Source of the DNA: Shewanella eurypsychrophilus
GTDB lineage: Bacteria; Pseudomonadota; Gammaproteobacteria; Enterobacterales; Shewanellaceae
Length of the DNA: 64,000 nt
Direction of reading: 5' to 3'
Assembly: GCF_007004545.3 (NCBI RefSeq)
Contig: NZ_CP045503.2
Coordinates: 2,202,501 to 2,266,500 of the forward strand
A program made the translations under genes and the position numbers. Within the stretch, counting starts at the first letter, position 1. Each line of letters starts with the position of its first letter. Positions 1 through 8,567 of this stretch are shown one piece after another. The notes beneath the pieces were generated by a model. The model searched no databases and was not told the origin of the DNA. It saw only the letters and a program-made list of their open reading frames with translations.

Positions 1-447
1 TTCCTTGAAACACGCCATCATAGTGGTAGGTCCCTGAGTGATCGAATCTACTTGATAATAGTTATACCCCCAACCTTGAACCGAGTGTTGTTGCAATTCA
101 CCTGACAGACTTCCGCCATTACAGTCAACCATCTTAGTTTGGCCTATCTGTATTTCGACCATGTAGTTCGATTCATCATCGAGCTTAGGCAGAGTGAGTA
201 TGTGTTGCACCATGCCAATTTCTGGTGCAGGAAACATCTTAGTGGCGTCCTGGACTTGATAATCCGCTGAAGAGAAGGCCTGAGCTGTGATGATATTTTG
301 GTTGTGGCCGCTCTGATTAAGACCCGTTGGATGAGCTGGGCTGGTGGCCGATGCATTAAAAGATAATAGAGATACGGCTAAGATGCTTCCTGCTGAAAAT
401 GTAATGGTCAATGCTGTCTTAGCGGCGTTAAGTGTTGATGAATTCAT
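1..447 (-). CDS. eco: Ecotin, serine protease inhibitor (partial, 3' end outside window)
   Basis: The reverse strand is open from an ATG at 447 to the window edge (149 codons). The N-terminus has a signal-peptide-like hydrophobic stretch ending near an ASA site. The mature part carries the ecotin signatures [13 protein letters not shown] and the GWGYNYY block followed by TMMAC. TMMAC resembles the P1 Met reactive-site loop that lets ecotin block trypsin-fold proteases in the periplasm. A GGAG ribosome site lies 5 to 8 bases before the ATG. The missing part should hold the C-terminal dimerisation strand. The gene points away from the molybdoenzyme operon, with about 265 bases of shared upstream DNA. 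Family assignment is from recalled E. coli ecotin motifs and looks secure. Confidence 0.9.
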   Translation of the reverse strand, partial: MNSSTLNAAKTALTITFSAGSILAVSLLSFNASATSPAHPTGLNQSGHNQNIITAQAFSSADYQVQDATKMFPAPEIGMVQHILTLPKLDDESNYMVEIQIGQTKMVDCNGGSLSGELQQHSVQGWGYNYYQVDSITQGPTTMMACFKE

Positions 448-541
448 AAATCTCCAAAAATAAAAAGATGTTTTAGTTACCCCTATAAACGACTGGAAAA
501 TGAAAAGGGGTTAACTATTTTAATTTATTTTAAAACCAGAC

Positions 542-577
542 TGCACCACTTTAAAGCGAAAGCACCGAAAATGGTCA
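542..577 (+). promoter_or_regulatory. NtrC-like half-sites upstream of the molybdoenzyme operon
   Basis: TGCACC occurs at 542-547. GCACC (562-566) is followed closely by ATGGTCA, resembling the dyad halves of NtrC sites (GCACY and RGTGC). They lie about 80 to 110 bases upstream of the start predicted from the adjacent sigma54-type promoter, which is the usual enhancer distance. Neither dyad is perfect, so this is a candidate only. Confidence 0.35.
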
Positions 578-629
578 TTAATCGATATCACCCTAACACT
601 ATTCCATTGATTTTATTGCCTTAATGTTT

Positions 630-645
630 TGGCATGACGGCTGCA
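630..645 (+). promoter_or_regulatory. Candidate sigma54 (RpoN) promoter for the molybdoenzyme operon
   Basis: TGGCATGACGGCTGCA matches the -24/-12 consensus TGGCACGNNNNTTGCW at 10 of 12 defined positions. The key GG and GC are 12 bases apart. A start near 656 would leave a leader of about 57 bases before the ATG at 713. Similar elements precede cobA and nirB in this window. Confidence 0.6.
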
Positions 646-712
646 TTGTTATAAACATTGCTGAGATAAAGCAAAAATAAAATAGAATTTATTCAATGTG
701 GGGGCGTATTTT

Positions 713-2917
713 ATGCTGTTTGGTCGTAAAAACAGAAAGCCAATTGTGATCCCGAGCAAGAAAGTTGCACAGTGGAAATACACCACCTGTAATTATTGCT
801 CTACGGGCTGCTCCATCGAGATTGGCTTAAATGAGCAGAACAAGATCGTTACCACCCGAGGCCATGCGGGCGCGGACGTTAATCGCGGCAAACTTTGTAT
901 CAAGGGGATCTTAGAACACGAGCTGTTTGAGAGTCCGGGCAGGGGAACCGAGCCCCTCATAAGAGACAAGCATTTCGAAGACTTCGAGCCTACCTCTTGG
1001 GATCATGCGCTGGACACGACTGCTGATAAGATAAAGTCTATTCAAGCTAAGTATGGCAGAGACGCCTTCGCCATCGTCTCCTCGGGTCAGTTGTTGACCG
1101 AAGAGTTTTATACCTTAGGCAAACTTGCCCGAGGCGTGATTGGCACCAATAACTACGATGGCAACACTACCTTATGTATGGCATCTGCAGTTAGCGGCTA
1201 TAAGCGCTCCTTCGGCGCCGACGGTCCGCCGGGTTGTTATGATGATTTTGAGCATACCCATTGCCTGATGGCTTTTGGCTCTAACCTTCCCGAGCAACAT
1301 CCTATCATCTACTGGCGTCTGAAAGAGGCGCTGGAAAAGCGTCATTTCCCGCTGATAGTGGTGGATCCTCGAGTCACCATGTTGGCGCAATTTGCCGATA
1401 TACATTTGCCTATCACCCCAGGTACAGATTGTGTGCTGATCAATGCCATGCTGCATGTGATCATCAATGAAGGGCTGCAAGATCAGGCCTATATCGACGC
1501 GCACACCCAAGGCTTCGAGGCGGTTAAGGCACTGGTGCAGGACTATGATCCTAAGCAGGCGCAACACATCTGCGGTATAGACGAAGATACCATACGTAAT
1601 GTGGCAAGAATTTATGCGAGAGCGCCGGCGGCCATGAGCATCTGGACCATGGGGATAAACCAATCCACCCACGGCTCAGATGGTGTCGCCAACATCAATA
1701 ACCTTAATATGATAACCGGCAATATCGGTAAGCCAGGTGGCACCAGTTTATCGATAACCGGTCAGTGTAATGCTATGGGCACCCGTGAGTGGTCATCTTG
1801 CTCTGGCTTACCCGGATACCGCTATCTGGAAAATGAGGCCGACAGAAATGAGATCGCTGATTTTTGGGGCATAGACCCTGAGTTCTTTCCCAAGAAACGC
1901 GGCCTGGCCGAGACCGATATCTTTCCTGCCATAGAGACGGGAGAGATTAAAGGCTTGTGGATCGTCGCGACGAATCCCATGACCTCAATGCCCAACACGG
2001 CTCGCATTCGCAAGGCGCTAGAAAAATTGGATTTTCTAGTCATACAAGATGTTTACAGCGATGTGGAGACCAATCAATATTCCCATGTTTATTTGCCCGC
2101 ATCGGTGTGGGCCGAGAAAGAGGGCACTCATACCAACACAGAGCGCAGGGTCAACCTGATCAGCAACGTGTTGCCGCCCTTTAAGAACTCTAAACCGGAT
2201 TTTTGGATCTTCAATCAGCTGGCCAAGCGTTTCGATAACGGTCAGATGATCCATTTTCCCGAGACGCCGGAAGGGGCGTTTGAGGAGATGAAGTACCTGT
2301 CTAAGGGCAAGTTGTCCCATGGCGGTCCGCGTCACTTAGATATTTCGGGCATGAGCTATCAAAAAATCGAGGCAGCCAGAGGCATTCAGTGGCCATTTAG
2401 AGAACAAGATGAAGGTCTCAAAGGCACAGCCAGACTCTACAGCGATGGCCTGTTTCCAACTCAGTCAGGTAAGGCAAACCTGCTGCCCATCAATTTTTAT
2501 AACAACAACGAGCAGCCCTGTGACGAGTATCCCTTCTGGCTCAACAGCGGCAGGGTAGTGGAGCATTTTCATACCCGTACCCGTACCGGAAAAATAGGTA
2601 ACTGCAACAAGTTCAGCCCAACGGCGTACATGGAGATGAACCCGGACGCGGCTAAAGAGCTTGGGGTCGAACACCAGAGCTATGTACGCCTCACCAGTCG
2701 TCGCGGCGATGCCGTTGTCATGGTGCAGCTGACCCACAGGGTGCCACGTAACATGGTGTTTATCCCGTTTCATTACCACGATTGTGTCAACCGTCTCACC
2801 TTAGGTTTACTCGATCCCTATTCACGTCAGCCAGCATTTAAGCAGTGCAGCACGCGAATAGAGCCGATCGATCAGGATGAAGCGGCTCGGATCAACGTCG
2901 AGCGTCGTGCATTTTAG
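713..2917 (+). CDS. NasA/NapA-like cytoplasmic molybdopterin oxidoreductase, probable assimilatory nitrate reductase
   Basis: A 734-residue enzyme of the bis-MGD molybdopterin family. Cys26, Cys29, Cys33 and Cys62 bind an N-terminal [4Fe-4S] cluster. Cys155 in TLCMASAVSGY is the expected molybdenum ligand. The block after it, PPGCYDDFEH, then GSN and HP, closely follows the NapA/NasA pattern. The C-terminus has GRVVEHFHTRTRTGK and DPYSRQPAFK, also typical of nitrate reductases. No Tat or Sec signal is present, so it should act in the cytoplasm. An upstream in-frame GTG at 698 would add five residues, but the G-rich Shine-Dalgarno stretch fits the ATG at 713. It is followed 57 bases later by its presumed electron-transfer partner. 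A formate-dehydrogenase-like role is the main alternative. Nitrate reduction is inferred from motifs, from the sigma54-like promoter and from the lack of any other nitrate reductase beside the nir genes. Confidence 0.75.
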   Translation: MLFGRKNRKPIVIPSKKVAQWKYTTCNYCSTGCSIEIGLNEQNKIVTTRGHAGADVNRGKLCIKGILEHELFESPGRGTEPLIRDKHFEDFEPTSWDHALDTTADKIKSIQAKYGRDAFAIVSSGQLLTEEFYTLGKLARGVIGTNNYDGNTTLCMASAVSGYKRSFGADGPPGCYDDFEHTHCLMAFGSNLPEQHPIIYWRLKEALEKRHFPLIVVDPRVTMLAQFADIHLPITPGTDCVLINAMLHVIINEGLQDQAYIDAHTQGFEAVKALVQDYDPKQAQHICGIDEDTIRNVARIYARAPAAMSIWTMGINQSTHGSDGVANINNLNMITGNIGKPGGTSLSITGQCNAMGTREWSSCSGLPGYRYLENEADRNEIADFWGIDPEFFPKKRGLAETDIFPAIETGEIKGLWIVATNPMTSMPNTARIRKALEKLDFLVIQDVYSDVETNQYSHVYLPASVWAEKEGTHTNTERRVNLISNVLPPFKNSKPDFWIFNQLAKRFDNGQMIHFPETPEGAFEEMKYLSKGKLSHGGPRHLDISGMSYQKIEAARGIQWPFREQDEGLKGTARLYSDGLFPTQSGKANLLPINFYNNNEQPCDEYPFWLNSGRVVEHFHTRTRTGKIGNCNKFSPTAYMEMNPDAAKELGVEHQSYVRLTSRRGDAVVMVQLTHRVPRNMVFIPFHYHDCVNRLTLGLLDPYSRQPAFKQCSTRIEPIDQDEAARINVERRAF

Positions 2918-2974
2918 GGCTAGGAAATAATTTTGCGAATTTGAAGCCTGAGATTCAAGGCTGGGGACGAGATA

Positions 2975-5050
2975 ATGACATCACAGATAACTGAAGGCAG
3001 AAAATTGCAGAGCGGCAGTGACAAGGCGGGTGTAGGGCTATTTACCCCAGAGACCGGCTCAAGCATAAAGGTCACCAAAGCGAACGATTTTCCTAAGAGA
3101 GGCGAAGAGCAGCTTGGGCGTTCAAATCATTGGGAAGTGCGCACCGAGGAACAGGCCTACGCTTACCTGCCTAAGACCGAAAGCGAGGTAGAGAACCGCT
3201 ACGGCAAGCGCATCGACTTGGTAGAGTTGACCGACAAACCTGTGGGCCGCTCTATGTTTATTAACGACAATCCGGCAGTGGGCACGAATCCGGACCGTAA
3301 CAAGCAGCATGGTTTCTTCTTTACCGCAGACAACTGTATCGGTTGTCATGCTTGTGAGTCGGCCTGCGCCGAGAAAAATGAAACGCCGGCTCATCTGGCA
3401 TTTCGCTCGGTCGGCTATGTGGAGGGGGGCTCATATCCTGATTATAAGCGGATGAACATCTCTATGGCCTGTAACCATTGTGACGATCCTGTCTGCCTCA
3501 AGGGCTGTCCGACTCGAGCTTACACTAAACATGCGGAATATGGCGCTGTACTGCAAGATCCTGAAACCTGTTTTGGTTGTGGTTACTGCACTTGGGTCTG
3601 TCCCTATAATGCACCTCAATTAGATCCGGTGAAAGGGCAGGTCTCTAAATGTAATATGTGTGTCGATCGGTTGGAAGTGGGGCTAAAACCTGCTTGTGTC
3701 TCGGCTTGTGTGGGTAATGCGCTGGACTTTGGTGTGATAGAAAATACCCCGGAGAATCGTGAGCAATGTAAGACCAGTATTCCTGGATTTCCGTCACCGG
3801 ACATTACTCGGCCTAACATACGCTTTCAACAGACCAAGTCTATGCCAGAAGAGATGACACGTACCGACTCTATGCCGGTAAAATACCACAAGGGCGAGGA
3901 CGGCCAATATAAGCCTGTGATAGATCAGAAAGTGGGTAAACAGCAGCACTGGAATCTGGCTATGCTTAACAGTCGGGAGAATCCTCTGGTGCTGTTCACC
4001 CTGTTTGCTCAGGCAGCTCTGGGCACGTTCATCATCCCCTTTCTTGCGGCCTTGGGCGGGGTTGAACTGTTTGAGCTATTTGCGGCCTCAGACATGATGT
4101 TGGTGCTGGTGGTCACATCACTTTCGATGACCTCTTTTGGCCTATTTATGAGTGTGACTCACCTAGGTAAACCTTTTCGTTTCTATCGCGGCTTTAATAA
4201 CCTGCGTTATTCACCCATGAGCCGTGAAGGATTAGGCTTAGCCATGTTCAGTGCTGGACTCGGCTTGATGGCCGTGTGCTTGCTAGCCACCAACACCTGG
4301 TTTAGTGAGCAACTGATCTCTGGGGGCGGGCTCAGTCTGTCCAAGTTTATCGACTCTTTGCCTTTGGCTAACTTAGCTCTGGGAGCGGGCATTTTTGCCA
4401 GTATTTCAGGTGTTGCGGGTCTGTATTACATGAACCAGTGTTATCAGATCAAGGCACGACCATTTTGGAATCATTGGCAAACGGTGACCAGTTTCTTAGG
4501 TAACAGCTTGTCCTTGGGTGCCATGGTGAGTGGTGTGATGATCTTGAGCACTCTAGCCGCCTTGTCTCTGCCGCTATTACCTGCTTTACAGCTACTGGGA
4601 GGCGTATGGTTATTTGGTGTGGCGCTCGAAGCCATGGGTTTGATAGCTCACAATCGTGATCTCAATGCCAGTGAAAATGAGGGAGGGGCGGCACATTACA
4701 TTCAGTGCACCACTTTTGGTAAGACCTATAAGCTGCGTAACCTGATGTTGACCTTGAATATCTTTGCCGGCCTGACATTACTGGCTCTGGGTGAACTTGG
4801 CATATTCAATACCCAAGGGCTAGCCTCTGAGCCGGTAGGCGTTAACGTGTGGGCATTGGTTGCCTGGTCAGTTATCGCCTTAATTAACTGCATCAGCGCC
4901 GTCATAGGCCGGGCGCTGTTTTATAACCTGGTGATCCCCACCACTATGCCCGGCGCCTTCTTCTGGAAAAATAAGGGGTTCGAGCAACATGCCAGAGATA
5001 TAGGTTTAGCAGATAATCCGGCCTGTGGTGTGGCGCCGTTGGCTCATTAA
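2975..5050 (+). CDS. Four-cluster ferredoxin fused to DmsC-type membrane anchor
   Basis: A 691-residue fusion of two proteins that are usually separate. Residues about 110-260 form a DmsB-like electron-transfer domain with four cysteine groups: CIGCHACESAC from Cys121, CNHCDDPVCLKGC, CFGCGYCTWVC, and CNMC with a later CVSAC. Residues about 330-690 hold roughly eight hydrophobic segments resembling the DmsC/YnfH quinol-oxidising anchor. The cysteine domain has no signal peptide, so the clusters should face the cytoplasm and pass electrons from membrane quinol to the cytoplasmic molybdoenzyme encoded just upstream. A GGGGACGAG ribosome site precedes the ATG. The fused layout beside a NasA-like subunit is unlike the NAD(P)H or ferredoxin partners of textbook NasA enzymes. 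Electron direction is inferred. Confidence 0.75.
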   Translation: MTSQITEGRKLQSGSDKAGVGLFTPETGSSIKVTKANDFPKRGEEQLGRSNHWEVRTEEQAYAYLPKTESEVENRYGKRIDLVELTDKPVGRSMFINDNPAVGTNPDRNKQHGFFFTADNCIGCHACESACAEKNETPAHLAFRSVGYVEGGSYPDYKRMNISMACNHCDDPVCLKGCPTRAYTKHAEYGAVLQDPETCFGCGYCTWVCPYNAPQLDPVKGQVSKCNMCVDRLEVGLKPACVSACVGNALDFGVIENTPENREQCKTSIPGFPSPDITRPNIRFQQTKSMPEEMTRTDSMPVKYHKGEDGQYKPVIDQKVGKQQHWNLAMLNSRENPLVLFTLFAQAALGTFIIPFLAALGGVELFELFAASDMMLVLVVTSLSMTSFGLFMSVTHLGKPFRFYRGFNNLRYSPMSREGLGLAMFSAGLGLMAVCLLATNTWFSEQLISGGGLSLSKFIDSLPLANLALGAGIFASISGVAGLYYMNQCYQIKARPFWNHWQTVTSFLGNSLSLGAMVSGVMILSTLAALSLPLLPALQLLGGVWLFGVALEAMGLIAHNRDLNASENEGGAAHYIQCTTFGKTYKLRNLMLTLNIFAGLTLLALGELGIFNTQGLASEPVGVNVWALVAWSVIALINCISAVIGRALFYNLVIPTTMPGAFFWKNKGFEQHARDIGLADNPACGVAPLAH

Positions 5051-5141
5051 GCCAGTTAACAATTGCTGAGAGCTAGCAGTAATAAGAGTCAGAATCATAA
5101 ATACAAACGTGATAAGAATAAGAAAGATAAACGAGGTGAGT

Positions 5142-5537
5142 ATGCTGACATTGGAAACGACCATAGAGAAGATCTGCTTAATTGGACTGACCTACTTTAA
5201 CGCCGAAGGAGAGATGCTCAAGCAGTCTCTGTTGGCGGGGAAAGTCAGTTCCAGTGATGCTGAAAATGGCATAGGTATCGAGCTATTTGCAAAAGAGAAC
5301 TCAGAGCCGGGAAGAAAGCAGTTCCTAATCCCCACAGATCTGTCATGTTGGTTTACTGCGCCCAAAGGAAGGTTTAATACCAGTGTCGAGGGAGTGACTG
5401 TCACTAATCCAGACTTCCTAGTGACATGGGATATTTATCAGAGTCGCCGCGTTGAAAATGATGAGCAGATGCAATGGTGGGAATGGAAGCCCAGAATTGA
5501 GAAGCCTAGAGTTGAGCAGCCCAGTGTCAGCGTGTGA
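5142..5537 (+). CDS. Conserved-looking protein of unknown function in the molybdoenzyme operon
   Basis: A 131-residue soluble protein with no signal peptide, no membrane segment and no cysteine motif. The start at 5142 is preferred because a GAGGTGAG ribosome site precedes it. A GTG further upstream would add eleven residues. The middle is rich in beta-type segments and the C-terminus is Trp/Pro/Glu-rich. It follows the membrane anchor by 91 bases in the same direction, so co-transcription is likely. It does not resemble the all-helical TorD/DmsD chaperones or NapD by eye. A role in assembly or as a small subunit is only a guess from position. Confidence 0.65.
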   Translation: MLTLETTIEKICLIGLTYFNAEGEMLKQSLLAGKVSSSDAENGIGIELFAKENSEPGRKQFLIPTDLSCWFTAPKGRFNTSVEGVTVTNPDFLVTWDIYQSRRVENDEQMQWWEWKPRIEKPRVEQPSVSV

Positions 5538-5692
5538 TGTTCACAGCATGATATTGCGCTTTGTTTAATCGCTTTTAGGCTCACGACATAACACTGTGAC
5601 TATACATGTGTTTATTTTGTGGTGTATTTAGTATATTATCTCTACATTATGCTGGTGGCGTGGTGAGTTTACGTATTTCTAGGGGTGTTGAG

Positions 5693-5896
5693 ATGGATAT
5701 AATTATGAAAGTGCTACCTGATGGTGTGAGTTTTTCCCAGGGGCTCTATGCCGTCGAGATCCCCACTTTTTGCGGAACTGAAACTAAGTATTACAAAGAT
5801 CCACTTACCGCATTTACCACAAAAAGAAGGGCTGAGCGCAAAGAAGCTATCAGGCAGGAAAAACGGCTTGCGATGCAGACCGTAAATGCTTGTTAA
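5693..5896 (+). CDS. Small hypothetical protein
   Basis: A 67-residue basic protein, starting MDIIMKVLPDGVSF, with a C-terminal Arg/Lys/Glu-rich helix. I chose the ATG at 5693 because AGGGGTG lies a few bases upstream. The open frame extends further upstream without a good ribosome site. I recognise no domain. It lies between the molybdoenzyme operon and bioA, which converges on it. Confidence 0.45.
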   Translation: MDIIMKVLPDGVSFSQGLYAVEIPTFCGTETKYYKDPLTAFTTKRRAERKEAIRQEKRLAMQTVNAC

Positions 5897-5973
5897 AGCA
5901 ACATGATTTTTACACCATGCGGCGCACTGTTTGTATCACAGACCCCGATTGCTATTAGTCATTCTGATTAGTA

Positions 5974-7386
5974 TTAACCATTACTAATAAAGCCTTCATG
6001 CTTGTAGGGTAAAATGGTGCTGGCGACTTGTTTCATCGCAGAGGTTAGCTTAGTCAACTGTTCTGCTGTGATCACATAAGGTGGCATGATATAAATCAGG
6101 TTTGAAAATGGCCTGATCCAGACGCCTAAATCAACAAACTGTTGCTGAAGCTCGGCGGTGTTAACTGTCGCGTTCATCTCAATCACACCTATGCCTCCGA
6201 GCACACGCACATCTTTCACTTCCGGGTAGTTTTTCGCTTCTTCAAGTTCAGACTTTAGCTGAGACTCTATGCGACTAATTTGTCCTTGCCATTCATTCGT
6301 GGCCAAAAGATCTAGGCTCGCACAAGCAGCAGAGCAGGCCAATGGATTTCCCATAAAGGTTGGACCATGCATAAACACACCCGCCGGTGAGTCACTGATC
6401 CCTTGTGCCACTTCATCGCTGCATAGGGTAACAGCAAGAGAGATATAGCCACCTGTTAGTGCTTTACCTAAACAGAGGATATCGGCCTCCACGGCTTGCT
6501 CATTTATACAGGCGTGTTCATAGGCGAACATCTTACCGGTGCGGCCAAAGCCAGTAGCTATCTCATCAAGGATCAGCAACACGTTAAATTCATCACAAAG
6601 CTGACGCAATCCAGCCAGGTAATCCGGGTGATAGAAGCGCATGCCACCGGCGCCCTGCAGAATTGGCTCAATAATCACAGCGGCAATTTCATGGTGCATT
6701 GCCTCAAGCTTAGCTCGCATCTCGCCCAGTTCGTCGGGGTTAAAGCTGGCGCCAAAACTGGTTTCTGGGGCACTGACAAACTCATGTTGGGTGACAGAGT
6801 CACCGAACATAGTATGCATGCCACCTTCAGGATCGCATATGCTCATTGCGGCAAAGGTATCGCCGTGATAACCGCATTTTACCGTCAATATACGCTGTTT
6901 CTGTGGCTGACTTCGTCCTTGCCAATATTGCAGTGCCATCTTAAGCGCCACTTCGACGGCAATAGAGCCCGAGTCTGCCAAAAATACTTTAGTCAGGTTA
7001 TCACTGGTCATCTGGATTAACTTTTTTGACAGCTCTATCGCTGGCTGGTGGGTGATCCCACCAAACATTACATGGCTCAGCTTATTAAGCTGGGTCTGCA
7101 TTGCATCGATGATGGCAGGATGGCTGTAACCGTGCACACAGGCCCACCAAGAGCTGGTACCATCGATAAGTTGACGGCCATCATCTAAGGTCAGCTCGCA
7201 CTCTTTTGCCGATACGACACCGAAAGCGGGCAGGGCATTGTTCATCGAGGTATAAGGATGCCAGATATGCTGCTTATCAAATTCAAGATCTATGCTCGAT
7301 GTTGGCAGCTTGGATGTCGAAGCCTTTGATGTAGAAAGAGTCGCAGCTGAGATACTAGGACTGATATCGGTGTTGTTATTGTTCAT
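5974..7386 (-). CDS. bioA: Adenosylmethionine-8-amino-7-oxononanoate aminotransferase
   Basis: BioA transfers the amino group of S-adenosylmethionine to 8-amino-7-oxononanoate (KAPA), giving 7,8-diaminononanoate in biotin synthesis. It is a fold-type I PLP enzyme. Visible signatures are the WHPYTSM start of the domain, SSWWACVHGYSHP, LADSGSIAVEVALKMA, the PLP aspartate in LILDEIATGFGRTG and the Schiff-base lysine in LGKALTGGY. At 470 residues it is longer than the usual 430, because about 35 Ser/Thr-rich N-terminal residues precede the domain; an internal start is possible. It is divergent from bioBFCD and shares a 110-base control region with it. Confidence 0.95.
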   Translation of the reverse strand: MNNNNTDISPSISAATLSTSKASTSKLPTSSIDLEFDKQHIWHPYTSMNNALPAFGVVSAKECELTLDDGRQLIDGTSSWWACVHGYSHPAIIDAMQTQLNKLSHVMFGGITHQPAIELSKKLIQMTSDNLTKVFLADSGSIAVEVALKMALQYWQGRSQPQKQRILTVKCGYHGDTFAAMSICDPEGGMHTMFGDSVTQHEFVSAPETSFGASFNPDELGEMRAKLEAMHHEIAAVIIEPILQGAGGMRFYHPDYLAGLRQLCDEFNVLLILDEIATGFGRTGKMFAYEHACINEQAVEADILCLGKALTGGYISLAVTLCSDEVAQGISDSPAGVFMHGPTFMGNPLACSAACASLDLLATNEWQGQISRIESQLKSELEEAKNYPEVKDVRVLGGIGVIEMNATVNTAELQQQFVDLGVWIRPFSNLIYIMPPYVITAEQLTKLTSAMKQVASTILPYKHEGFISNG

Positions 7387-7397
7387 ATAGTGACCGT

Positions 7398-7451
7398 TAG
7401 TAAACCTGTTTGACTGGTTGGCGTTGACAGATTACGACCTGCAGGTATCCT
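7398..7451 (+). promoter_or_regulatory. BirA-type bio operator overlapping the bioB promoter
   Basis: TAGTAAACC (7398-7406) matches the BirA half-site TTGTAAACC at 8 of 9 positions. After 15 bases CGTTGACAG (7422-7430) matches GGTTTACAA at 6 of 9. The right half overlaps a perfect -35 TTGACA (7424-7429) with TATCCT (7446-7451) as -10 at 16 bases. Binding of biotinyl-AMP-loaded BirA here would block both divergent bio units, as in E. coli. Confidence 0.55.
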
Positions 7452-7496
7452 AGGCAAGATAAAAACAAATTATATTGAGCAAAAAGGGTAAGTTAA

Positions 7497-8561
7497 ATGT
7501 CGGATATACAGCTGCGCCATGATTGGGAACGTGATGAAATAGAAGCACTTTTCTCTTTGCCTATGAACGACCTCCTGTTTAAAGCGCACTCATTGCATCG
7601 CCAAGTGTATGATCCTAATGAAATTCAAATTAGTCGTCTGTTATCGATTAAAACCGGTGCTTGTCCTGAAGATTGTAAATACTGCCCTCAGAGTGCACGT
7701 TATGATACAGGCCTTGAAAAAGAGCGCTTAATCGAGATTGATAAGGTATTGACCGAGGCTCGCAGTGCTAAGGCTGCCGGTGCCTCTCGTTTCTGTATGG
7801 GCGCCGCCTGGCGTAATCCACACCCAAGAGACATGCCTTATTTAAAAGATATGGTCAGCGAAGTCAAAGGCATGGGCATGGAAACCTGTATGACCTTAGG
7901 CATGCTTTCTCCAGAACAAGCGGGTGAGTTAGCCGAAGCGGGTTTAGACTACTATAACCACAACTTAGATACCTCGCCTGAATATTACGGCGATATCATC
8001 ACTACCCGTACCTATCAAGACAGGCTTGATACCCTATCTAATGTGCGCGCAGCCGGCATGAAGGTGTGCTCTGGCGGTATAGTCGGCATGGGCGAACAAG
8101 CTAGCGATCGTGCTGGTCTATTGCAGCAGCTAGCGAACATGGAACAGCATCCTGACTCTGTACCGATTAATATGCTAGTCAAAGTCGCTGGTACGCCGTT
8201 CGAGAATATTGATGATCTCGATCCCTTAGTCTTTGTTCGCACCATTGCCGTGGCGCGGATTTTAATGCCTTATTCAAGAGTTCGCCTGTCTGCGGGTCGT
8301 GAGAAAATGTCTGATGAGATGCAGGCCATGTGTTTCTTCGCCGGGGCTAATTCCATTTTCTATGGTTGTAAGCTGCTCACCACCAATAACCCTGAAGAAA
8401 ATGAAGATATGGCTCTATTTAAACGTCTAGGTCTTCATCCTGAACAGGGCAAATATGCCACAGTCGAAGACGATAAGGCTGTCTTCGTCAAAGCAACGGC
8501 AAAGGCTAATGCCATCAAAGATAAGCAGAGTTCTGCCTTCTATGATGCTGCCGCGTTATAA
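7497..8561 (+). CDS. bioB: Biotin synthase
   Basis: A radical-SAM enzyme that inserts sulphur into dethiobiotin, the last step of biotin synthesis. The radical-SAM motif CPEDCKYC places cluster ligands at Cys56, Cys60 and Cys63. The family blocks [12 protein letters not shown] and GGIVGMGE are intact, and an Arg/Ser-rich segment near RVRLSAGRE fits the [2Fe-2S] arginine ligand region. The 354-residue length is normal. It is the first gene of bioBFCD, with only six bases before bioF. Confidence 0.97.
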   Translation: MSDIQLRHDWERDEIEALFSLPMNDLLFKAHSLHRQVYDPNEIQISRLLSIKTGACPEDCKYCPQSARYDTGLEKERLIEIDKVLTEARSAKAAGASRFCMGAAWRNPHPRDMPYLKDMVSEVKGMGMETCMTLGMLSPEQAGELAEAGLDYYNHNLDTSPEYYGDIITTRTYQDRLDTLSNVRAAGMKVCSGGIVGMGEQASDRAGLLQQLANMEQHPDSVPINMLVKVAGTPFENIDDLDPLVFVRTIAVARILMPYSRVRLSAGREKMSDEMQAMCFFAGANSIFYGCKLLTTNNPEENEDMALFKRLGLHPEQGKYATVEDDKAVFVKATAKANAIKDKQSSAFYDAAAL

Positions 8562-8567
8562 GCGTAA

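Noticed and set aside
698..712. GTG start for the molybdoenzyme
   Set aside because: It overlaps the G-rich Shine-Dalgarno stretch that serves the ATG at 713.
1172..1672. Long minus-strand frame inside the molybdoenzyme gene
   Set aside because: Composition follows the plus-strand codon pattern and there is no start context. It is a shadow of the real gene, like several others in the window.
713..2917. Classical periplasmic NapA
   Set aside because: Motifs are NapA-like, but there is no Tat signal and no napB, napC or napD gene nearby, and the partner is a DmsBC-type fusion.
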